Shown here: positions 59,001-64,000 of the stretch, piece after piece
How positions within the stretch are numbered: the first letter of the stretch is position 1
Layout: every line of letters begins with the position of its first letter
Origin: Acidovorax sp. Leaf78
GTDB lineage: Bacteria > Pseudomonadota > Gammaproteobacteria > Burkholderiales > Burkholderiaceae_C
Assembly (NCBI RefSeq): GCF_001422735.1
Contig: NZ_LMLZ01000012.1
Span: 491,941-555,940 of the forward strand
Direction of reading: 5' to 3'
Length of the DNA stretch: 64,000 bases
Translations under genes and position numbers: made by a program
The notes under the pieces: generated by a model
Told to the model about the DNA's origin: nothing
What the model saw: the letters and a program-made list of their open reading frames with translations, nothing else
Databases searched by the model: none

Positions 59001-59871
59001 GGCCGGGCGCAACCGCTTCCACCAGTTCGACGCCGCCCAGGAGCGCGCGCTGCAGCTGCTGCGCGAACAGGGGCGCCACCTGCAAGGCGCGCTGGCGGAC
59101 GCCCAGTTCACGCTGTACCTGCAGCCCAAGGTCGACATGAAAAGCGGCACCGTGGTGGGTGCCGAAGCGCTCACCCGGTGGCAGCACCCCCAACGCGGCG
59201 TGGTCTCGCCCGGCGAGTTCCTGCCCATGCTGGAAGGCACCGAGCTTGAGATCGGCTTTGGGGAATGGGTCATCGAAGCCGCCTTCCAGGTGCTCGAACA
59301 GATGCAGGCCCGCAAGAACCCGCCAGGCCTGCCCATCAGCGTGAACATCGCCGCACAGCACCTGCAGCACCCGCGGTTTGCGGAATGGATGGCCGAATGC
59401 CTGGAGCGTCACCCCAGCGTGCCCGGCCGCCTGGTCGAGATCGAAATCACCGAAAGCGCCGCGCTGTACGACCTGGCCGCCGTGGCGCACACCCTGCACG
59501 CAGTGCGCGCCCTGGGGATGGCAGTGTCGCTCGACGACTTCGGCACCGGCTACTCGTCCCTCACCTACCTGCGCCGCCTGCCCATGGACACGCTCAAGAT
59601 CGACCAGAGCTTCGTGCACGGCATGATGGGCGACCCCGGCGACCTGGCCATCGTGCAAGGCGTGATCGGCCTCGCCCGCTCCTTCGGCTATCGCGTGATC
59701 GCCGAAGGCGTGGAAACCGTCGAGCAGGGACAGATGCTGCTGCAGCTGGGCTGCACACAGGCGCAGGGGTACTGTATTGCGCGGCCAATGCCGCTGGGCG
59801 ATTTTCTGAGCTGGGCGTCGGAGTGGCAGCCGCCTCCAGGGTGGCAGCGGCATCGTCTCGTTCAACCCTGA
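56014..59871 (+). CDS. Membrane PAS(x5)-GGDEF-EAL cyclic-di-GMP protein
   Basis: 1285 aa. An N-terminal membrane domain of about six helices (residues ~5-190, similar in plan to DUF4118/MASE sensor domains) is followed by a coiled coil and five PAS/PAC units (about 205-325, 335-445, 455-575, 590-700, 715-840). The GGDEF domain has the intact motif 'VARLGGDEFVILMPQ' and an inhibitory I-site (RPLD, five residues before GGDEF). The EAL domain is also intact ('VVGAEALTRWQHP', 'ISVNIAAQHLQ', 'EIEITES', 'SLDDFGTGYSSLTYL', 'LKIDQSFV', 'IAEGVET', 'CTQAQGY'). It could both make and degrade c-di-GMP; net activity cannot be read from sequence. Monocistronic. Confidence 0.93.
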   Translation: MGNNTLMAGTVLMTLLLVLEWLPPKEALRPSRRSLWLLGAAGGAVSATAFTALHWNAPELGIVAYPTVVAFMGMYFGGLPAAITALAALLAVVLMAPAATPPAVMVLGATWALAWAWRRTSRRLPLRSAAWISLAGMTVTLPVTVSACLWLANQAPATLGPWPTTLPWHHGAGFLMLGVGRLLLAGKARAELARTSTQEALVQREQQLQLAMDSLGGGRWEWDVVERQFRCHGKFYEAFGVSCDEADAQGLWERWYQRRHPLDAERNAARLARAMDGLDETYEAEFRVLDTDGRWRWLMSRGTVARRDAEGKPTALIGMDVDITAHREVEDALRSSEAKYTTFYQTLPDPAGISRISDGRYIDVNPAFCEVLGRPREDVIGRTSTELDIWASDKERARLVDTFRRDGRVDRLPLVAQGRGARIPGLMSARSVLVDGENCFVFIFHDMTEAHRTSDELRALNSLLQQAGRMARLGAWEDERGQGLVYWSDVCFDIHGLPPGSPLPHDYIDRLVAPDYREPLRERIRQSILERTEWSMEMEVLHTDGRLVWVRARGEPVVENGRVARVRGVMQDIDEAKRSDQRLRQSEERFSRIFHLMPYPMGLSHRSDGRYVDINPAWVDMLGIPRAEAIGRTAIELGIFTEADRARLLEAEGGTGHLSSHEITLKVRGGTPRTVLQSMRATEFDGEPCWLFSVHDITDRKKSEEQVREREELLSLTISAASLGLWDWNLPTGTVSGDDRWRSMRGLPPLESHEATPATIQWTSGIAPDDIDRITAEMARHIAHPGTPFDATWRVNQAGDAVRWVRSLGKIVGVDATGRPDRMLGVAIDVTPQREQEVLLQRLALFDALTGLPNRVLLARKLQDAMVQARRGGTQLGVAYLDLDGFKPVNDRLGHGAGDRLLVVVSGRLTRALRPLDTVARLGGDEFVILMPQLESVQHCERMLRQVMDSISAPYTLDTERVVVTASIGYTLFPQDDADADTLLRHADQAMYAAKQAGRNRFHQFDAAQERALQLLREQGRHLQGALADAQFTLYLQPKVDMKSGTVVGAEALTRWQHPQRGVVSPGEFLPMLEGTELEIGFGEWVIEAAFQVLEQMQARKNPPGLPISVNIAAQHLQHPRFAEWMAECLERHPSVPGRLVEIEITESAALYDLAAVAHTLHAVRALGMAVSLDDFGTGYSSLTYLRRLPMDTLKIDQSFVHGMMGDPGDLAIVQGVIGLARSFGYRVIAEGVETVEQGQMLLQLGCTQAQGYCIARPMPLGDFLSWASEWQPPPGWQRHRLVQP

Positions 59872-59893
59872 CGTGGCACGGGTAAGTGGATAA

Positions 59894-59930
59894 CCCAGCC
59901 ACCTCATCGCTTGTTGTTAAGCGGCTGGGG
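59894..59930. terminator. Stem-loop between convergent genes
   Basis: Nested stem: CCCAGC pairs with GCTGGG and inner CGCTT pairs with AAGCG around GTTGTT. It sits 23 bp after the PAS/GGDEF/EAL stop; the nearest T-run is 20 bp further on. Possible terminator for the plus-strand gene. Confidence 0.4.
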
Positions 59931-59948
59931 CTGGCTGGATTCTGTCGC

Positions 59949-60605
59949 TCATTTTTTCTGGGGCTTGTCGAGCCCCGAAACCTCTATGTGCAGGCTTCCG
60001 GTGGGCGAAGAGCGTAGCGTTGATTTTCCATCACGACCGCCAACGACATTGAACATGATCGTCCCGACAACCACGGTGTTGTAGGTCACTTCGGAGTATG
60101 GCCGCACGATGGAGGCAGAAAGATCCGATCCGTAAATGGCGATGTATCGTTCGCTGTTGTTCTGCGGATTGATGAAGATGGTTCGCTCTAAGTCATTACC
60201 TCGATTACGCAAGCTTTTTTCATCAAAGGTTCTAGTCGCTGTGTACTCAGCGTCATACACCGTCACTCGGGGAATAAAAAGTGCGTTGTCGTTGACCACA
60301 CCTTTTGCACTGCTGGTCAGTGTGAGGGCATAGGGCTTTTCATAAACTGGAAGTTCCAAAAGCACGAAGAATGCTTTTGTGCCATCAAACTTGCGGGCCT
60401 GAGATTTTGCATCCACAGCAATATCCGTGGGCAATAGCGGAAGCGGAATTCGCTTGGCTTCACTCAGATCGGAACAACACAACGGCGTTTTGTCCAAGGC
60501 AGCAACGCCATCGCTCACAATCTTTTCGCCGGTCTGCATGGTCTGGCAGCCCGCCAGAGACAACGCAATGCCAGCGGTTACAAGGCGACTTTTCTGGTGT
60601 ATCAC
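59949..60605 (-). CDS. MalM-like lipoprotein
   Basis: 218 aa starting at GTG 60605, which overlaps the TGA of the upstream gene (GTGA). Lipoprotein signal with lipobox 'LSLAGC' (Cys20), followed by 'MQTGEKIVSDGVAALDKTPL' and a Cys pair. The mature domain is beta-rich and resembles MalM (maltose operon periplasmic protein family): 'AVDAKSQARKFDGTKAFFVL', 'ALFIPRVTVYDAEYTATRTF', 'RYIAIYGSDLSASIVRPYSE'. No maltose genes are nearby. Base composition is distinctly richer in A+T than the flanks and codon use differs, suggesting transfer. Forms a two-gene unit with the next lipoprotein. Confidence 0.78.
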   Translation of the reverse strand: MIHQKSRLVTAGIALSLAGCQTMQTGEKIVSDGVAALDKTPLCCSDLSEAKRIPLPLLPTDIAVDAKSQARKFDGTKAFFVLLELPVYEKPYALTLTSSAKGVVNDNALFIPRVTVYDAEYTATRTFDEKSLRNRGNDLERTIFINPQNNSERYIAIYGSDLSASIVRPYSEVTYNTVVVGTIMFNVVGGRDGKSTLRSSPTGSLHIEVSGLDKPQKK

Positions 60606-61318
60606 GGCCGCTTCAGATCCAGGGAGATTTGCGTTGCCAGCACATCAAGCCCTGCGATAAGACCTTGCCGCGTTTTTTGGGGATCGCTGATCAAAGTATC
60701 TATGTTGGAGAACCGATACTGTTCGTCCGAAGTGAAATGAATCGCCTTGGATTGGGGCGCAGTGTACCCATAGCTGAAGGTATCGGCATAAAGCTCTTTA
60801 TCGAGTTGATCGGAGAGGACAACCTTTACACCTACAGATGGAAAATAATCAGAAGTGGGTCCCGCAGCCACATATCCTCCATTCAAGCGAAAACATAAAA
60901 CAGCATCTGCTTGAACGCCCATTTTCCGTGCCGTGGCCAGCATATCCTCTTCTTTTACGTCTTTCGGCAAGACCAAACGTGCAGTGGTGTAGCCCTGTGC
61001 TTGCAGTTTTTCGGCCAGAACCTTTTCGAAACGATCTCTGAGGGTTGTCTTGTTGACGTCGATCGCTTCAGTCAATCGTGAACCTTTCGCATGCATGTCC
61101 GCCGTGGCGACCAGTGCGCCTATCAGGCCGAAGCCCGCACCCGGGTGGCCAATCATGACTGCTTCATACCGGTCTTGATCAGGATCGCGAACAATGAGGA
61201 CCGTCTTCAAATTAGTGGCCATTGCCTGATTGAAAGCCGTCTTTTTTGGCGCCTGAATACAACCTGTTAATAACGTGGCTACCAAAACCAAACCTGCTAC
61301 GCTGATTTTTCTGAACAC
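60602..61318 (-). CDS. Lipoprotein of unknown function, partner of MalM-like gene
   Basis: 238 aa from GTG 61318, chosen because GAGAGGGG precedes it and the result is a clean lipoprotein signal (residues 1-20, lipobox 'LLTGC', Cys20); a frame-open ATG at 61363 would add 15 residues before the signal. The mature part has 'LKTVLIVRDPDQDRYEAVMI', a glycine-rich 'GHPGAGFGLIGALVATADMH' (possible membrane-active helix), then 'FEKVLAEKLQAQGYTTARLV' and 'ADAVLCFRLNGGYVAAGPTS'. The layout recalls envelope lipoproteins of the GNA1162/LpoB-like or CsgG-adjacent sort, but I cannot assign a family. A+T-rich like its partner. Confidence 0.75.
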   Translation of the reverse strand: MFRKISVAGLVLVATLLTGCIQAPKKTAFNQAMATNLKTVLIVRDPDQDRYEAVMIGHPGAGFGLIGALVATADMHAKGSRLTEAIDVNKTTLRDRFEKVLAEKLQAQGYTTARLVLPKDVKEEDMLATARKMGVQADAVLCFRLNGGYVAAGPTSDYFPSVGVKVVLSDQLDKELYADTFSYGYTAPQSKAIHFTSDEQYRFSNIDTLISDPQKTRQGLIAGLDVLATQISLDLKRP

Positions 61319-61402
61319 GCGAACCCCTCTCTTATTTGAAACCAAATAATTATTGTATTGCAAATTGCAAGCACAAAATGTCGATTTAGGTGCCTTAACA
61401 AG

Positions 61403-62563
61403 TCACGTTTGGGACTGAAGCCAACCCTGCAAGCGCTGCACACCGGCCTCCAGTCGCGCCGGTTCCTTGGACGCAAAACACCAGCGCAGCCAACCCTGGG
61501 CTTCCGGGGCGAACGCGTTGCCGGGCGCCAGGCCCAGCCCGGCCTCGCTGACCAACCGCTGCGCCACTGCCAGCGAATCATCGAAGCCGTGCAGGCGGAA
61601 GAAGGCATACATCCCGCCCAGCGGGCTTGCCACCTCTACCTGCGGCAGTGCAGCCAGCCGGGGCAGCAGCGTGTCGCGGCAGCGGCGCATGTGAGCCACC
61701 AGGGGCGGCGTGATCTCGCCCGCGTGCTCCAGTGCCGCCAGGCCCGCGCGCTGGGTGAACACGCTGGAGCAGGAGGTGTTGAACTCGATCAGCTTGCCCA
61801 CGGCATCCACCAGCGTGGGCGGCAGCACCAGCCAGCCAAGACGCCAGCCGGTCATGAGGAAGCTTTTGGAAAAGCTCTGCACCACGATCAGCCGATCTTC
61901 GGCGTCAGAAACGTCCAGAAAGCTCGGCGCGCAGCCGTTGGGCGTGGGCTCGTAGTACAGGCGCTCGTACACCTCGTCGGCCAGGATCCAGGTGCCGGTG
62001 CGGCGGCAGTGGTCCAGGATGTCCTGCTGCTCCGCCCGAGTGAGCGTCCAGCCCGTGGGGTTGTTGGGCGCGTTGACGATGAGCAGCCGAGTGGCGGGTG
62101 TGATGGCGTCGAGCAGCGTCTGCAGATCCAGCGTCCACGCACCGCTTTCGGCCCGCAGTGGCACGCAATGCACACGCGCACCCAGCACGGCGGGCTGAGC
62201 GGTGAGGTTGGGCCACACGGGTGTGACGGCCACCACCTCGTCGCCCGCATCGAGTAGCGCCTGCATGGCGATCATCAGCGCGCTGACTCCGCCGGAGGTC
62301 ACTGCGATACGGTCTGCAGTGATGGGGCCGTGCAATGTGCTGGCATAGCTGGCTATGGCCTGGCGCAGGTCGGGCAGGCCGAGGTTGTGGGAGTAGAAGG
62401 TTTCGCCGCGTTGCAGGGATTCGATAGCAGCTTGGCGGATGGGTTCAGGGGTGACTTCGTCGCTCTCGCCGAACCAGAAGGCCAGGACATCGGCGCGGCC
62501 CATGCCGGCGTTGGCGACTTCGCGGATTTTGGAGGCTTCTAGGTTTTGTACGGCTGGGCGCAT
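61403..62563 (-). CDS. Pyridoxal-phosphate-dependent aminotransferase (class I/II)
   Basis: 386-aa fold-type I aminotransferase. 'ADVLAFWFGESDEVTPEPIR' is the substrate-arm region, 'FYSHNLGLPDLRQAIASYAS', 'LLIVNAPNNPTGWTLTRAEQ' (Asn-Pro-Thr-Gly), 'WILADEVYERLYYEP' (Asp/Tyr contacts) and the Schiff-base Lys in 'VVQSFSKSFLMTGWRLGWLV'. C-terminal Arg for the substrate carboxylate is in 'GWLRWCFASKEPARLEAGVQ'. Resembles aspartate/aromatic or methionine-type aminotransferases; specificity unknown. Monocistronic. Confidence 0.93.
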   Translation of the reverse strand: MRPAVQNLEASKIREVANAGMGRADVLAFWFGESDEVTPEPIRQAAIESLQRGETFYSHNLGLPDLRQAIASYASTLHGPITADRIAVTSGGVSALMIAMQALLDAGDEVVAVTPVWPNLTAQPAVLGARVHCVPLRAESGAWTLDLQTLLDAITPATRLLIVNAPNNPTGWTLTRAEQQDILDHCRRTGTWILADEVYERLYYEPTPNGCAPSFLDVSDAEDRLIVVQSFSKSFLMTGWRLGWLVLPPTLVDAVGKLIEFNTSCSSVFTQRAGLAALEHAGEITPPLVAHMRRCRDTLLPRLAALPQVEVASPLGGMYAFFRLHGFDDSLAVAQRLVSEAGLGLAPGNAFAPEAQGWLRWCFASKEPARLEAGVQRLQGWLQSQT

Positions 62564-62654
62564 GGAGGGGTCCTTGGGCGGGCTGGGGGAGGAGGATGGT
62601 TGAGCATAGCTTCAGGTGCGATGGGAATGGCGCCTTGGCGCCTGCCGATCCCAA

Positions 62655-62729
62655 CCGTTTAGGTTGAGCTTGTCGAAACCTGCGTACTTGGACCCACGGC
62701 CGTTTGGGTTGAGCCTGTCGAAACCTGGG
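62655..62729. repeat. Pair of GGTTGAGCxTGTCGAAACC dispersed repeats
   Basis: Two direct copies 45 bp apart, each CCGTTT-(A/G)-GGTTGAGC-(T/C)-TGTCGAAACCTG (62655-62684 and 62700-62729). The core is an imperfect palindrome of the type found scattered through many beta- and gammaproteobacterial genomes. They lie just left of the insertion sequence. Confidence 0.7.
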
Positions 62730-62802
62730 CGCTGCTCGCAGGCTCGCTGATTGGCCGCATGCCCTTGTTGAGGGCGGAGGCCGGGAGTCGCCCGGCGTGC
62801 GA

Positions 62803-64000
62803 GTAACTTTCTTTAAGAGGGTGTAGAAGAAATAAATTATGATCCCATCGTGCCGATTCCACAGGAGCAATACGATGGCAAAGACTGGCCGGCCCCCAGT
62901 GATATCTCCTGGGGAGTACGCAGCCCTGCGAGAAGTGGTGCGCGATAACTCGCAGGCGACCCTTCCCGAACTGGCTCTGGCGTGGGGTGAGCGCATGGGC
63001 CGCAATGCCCCCAGCACTGTGACCATGCGCGCTGCTTTGAAGGCTGCTGGTTTGCAACGGACACGACCCAAGCAACAGCTCGCTCGCGCCCAGCCCCAAC
63101 AGTTGGGCACGCGTTACGGCTACACCGCCCAACATCGCCCCGGCAGTTCCTCGGGCATGGCGGGTGCGCTCACCGACGCCGAATGGGCGCTGGCCCAGGA
63201 CCTGTTCGAGCCAGAGCCAGGCTTGCGCGGAAGGCCCGCAACCTACAGCCGGCGTAGCGTTGTCGAAGCGTGTTGCTATGTGCTGCGTACAGGCTCTTCC
63301 TGGCGCAACCTGCCCACCCAGATCTATCCGCCTTGGCAATCGGTGCAGAAGGCATTTGTACGCTGGGCTCGGCAGGGCAAGTTTGAAGCGCTGCACGAGC
63401 GCCTGCGCCAGCAGTGGCGCCTACGTGTGGAGCGTGCCGCACAACCGAGCGAAGGCGTGATCGACTCCCAGTCCAACCGTGGCAGCCCTCAAGGCGGAAC
63501 GCTGGGCTTTGATGCTGGCAAGAAGGTCCGAGGGCGTAAGCGCCACTTGGTGGTGGATACGCTGGGCTTGCTGCTGGCCGTGGTGGTTACCAGTGCCGCT
63601 GTACAGGACCGGGCAGCGGCTGGGCAGGCAGTGGCACAGGCATGCGCACGCACGGGCGGCTCGTTGAAGGTTTTGTGGGCCGACAGCGCGTACGCTGGGC
63701 AATGTGCTCAAGAGATCGAAAAGGCGCACAGTGTGCGGGTTCAGATCGTGCGCCACAGCGCACGGCACCGTTGGGATGACGCGCAGCAATCGTTGTGGAG
63801 CGAAGAGAAACCGGTAGTCATGCCTAAGAAGCGCTGGGTGGTGGAGCGCACCCACGCATGGCTGGAGCGCAACCGAAGGCTTGTGATGCACCATGATCGC
63901 AAGCCGTTTTATGCGCAGGCATGGGTATGGCTCGCGCAGTCCAGGATGCTGTTGAGCCGGCTGAAGTAGATTTCTTCTACACCCTCCGAAAGAAAGTCAC
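62803..64000 (+). mobile_element. IS5-family insertion sequence
   Basis: Terminal inverted repeats of about 31 bp: left 62803-62833 and right 63970-64000. They share ACTTTCTTT and AGGGTGTAGAAGAAAT and differ at a few central bases. They enclose one full-length transposase. The right end coincides with the last base of the window, so the outermost base(s) and target duplication on that side cannot be seen. The element appears intact and may be active. Confidence 0.88.
62875..63969 (+). CDS. IS5-family DDE transposase
   Basis: 364 aa from ATG 62875, with CAGGAG 7 bp upstream. The N-terminal ~90 residues form an additional helix-turn-helix ('GRPPVISPGEYAALREVVRD', 'PSTVTMRAALKAAGLQRTRP') resembling IS630-type DNA-binding domains. 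Then comes the IS5 module ('LTDAEWALAQDLFEPEPGLR', 'CYVLRTGSSWRNLPTQIYPP') and the catalytic core with Asp197 ('GVIDSQS'), Asp270 ('VLWADSAY') and Glu324 ('WVVERTHAWLERNRRL', the Y/H-type R-x3-E region). All catalytic residues are present and no frameshift is seen. Confidence 0.92.
   Translation: MAKTGRPPVISPGEYAALREVVRDNSQATLPELALAWGERMGRNAPSTVTMRAALKAAGLQRTRPKQQLARAQPQQLGTRYGYTAQHRPGSSSGMAGALTDAEWALAQDLFEPEPGLRGRPATYSRRSVVEACCYVLRTGSSWRNLPTQIYPPWQSVQKAFVRWARQGKFEALHERLRQQWRLRVERAAQPSEGVIDSQSNRGSPQGGTLGFDAGKKVRGRKRHLVVDTLGLLLAVVVTSAAVQDRAAAGQAVAQACARTGGSLKVLWADSAYAGQCAQEIEKAHSVRVQIVRHSARHRWDDAQQSLWSEEKPVVMPKKRWVVERTHAWLERNRRLVMHHDRKPFYAQAWVWLAQSRMLLSRLK

Noticed and set aside
56464..59907. 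1147-codon minus-strand open frame opposite the PAS/GGDEF/EAL gene
   Set aside because: Antisense to a protein with all catalytic motifs; composition is that of a GC-skew artefact.
62400..62440. Possible seventh copy of the dispersed palindrome (TTCGATAGCAGCTTGGCGG)
   Set aside because: Only the first few bases match; the rest encodes conserved aminotransferase sequence.
1..64000. CRISPR arrays, tRNA or rRNA genes, prophage
   Set aside because: No regularly spaced repeats, no cloverleaf or rRNA-like segments and no phage structural genes were recognised in either strand.

Overview
The window is high-GC proteobacterial chromosome and reads as a member of the Burkholderiales, most likely Comamonadaceae (Acidovorax-like). 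The reasons are Bug-type (tripartite tricarboxylate) binding proteins, the pcm / rhodanese / TolC / waaA gene order, codon use dominated by G and C at third positions, and short dispersed palindromes of a kind I associate with that family. No tRNA, rRNA, CRISPR array or phage module was seen. The only intact mobile element is an IS5-family copy at the right edge.

Layout. 1-1.6 kb: 3' part of a sulfotransferase/TIGR03032 fusion. 1.8-5.3 kb: a Tat-exported molybdenum hydroxylase pair (beta subunit and 2Fe-2S subunit) with its TetR regulator. 5.4-9.8 kb: pdxH, a secreted NTF2-like protein, an AEC transporter, a DUF1697 protein and a HAD hydrolase. 9.8-13.1 kb: a response regulator, TctE-like histidine kinase and lone ABC ATPase, translationally coupled or closely spaced. 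13.3-17.2 kb: a MAPEG protein, a LysR regulator divergent from an NTF2-like/SDR pair, and a roadblock-domain protein. 17.6-24.3 kb: a zinc-uptake locus (Fur/Zur regulator, ABC ATPase, FtsX-type permease, small Cys-containing secreted protein, DUF3299 protein, DUF2946-like protein, His-rich TonB receptor). 24.4-25.8 kb: a GNAT/DUF1778 toxin-antitoxin pair and msrA.

25.9-40.7 kb is the most interesting part. One 15-kb minus-strand operon of fourteen genes carries a HutC-type GntR regulator, a complete Liv-type ABC importer, a Bug binding protein, a LeuC/LeuD-like hydratase, a HyuA/HyuB (5-oxoprolinase/hydantoinase) pair, an isochorismatase-fold enzyme that lacks the usual cysteine, a fumarate-reductase-type flavoprotein and a C-C lyase of the isocitrate lyase/PEP mutase superfamily. 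From LivH to the lyase most junctions are 4-bp ATGA overlaps and the longest gap is 15 bp. It looks like import, ring opening, redox adjustment, hydration and aldol cleavage of an unidentified cyclic amide or imide-like compound.

41-50 kb: a TetR-controlled RND efflux pair, then pcm, a rhodanese and a TolC-family protein, then (opposite strand) waaA with a nitrilase-family hydrolase. 51-56 kb: a phosphohexomutase, an Ada-AlkA alkylation-repair protein, Ogt and an EamA transporter. 56-60 kb: a 1285-residue membrane PAS/GGDEF/EAL protein. 60-61.3 kb: an A+T-richer pair of lipoproteins (one MalM-like). Then a PLP aminotransferase and the IS.

A second theme is a family of about 55-bp imperfect palindromes, with six copies in the window. 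Two lie between genes. Two sit inside coding sequences in the same reading frame (molybdenum hydroxylase leader and WaaA). Two provide stop or stop/start codons (end of alkA; junction of the zinc ATPase and permease).
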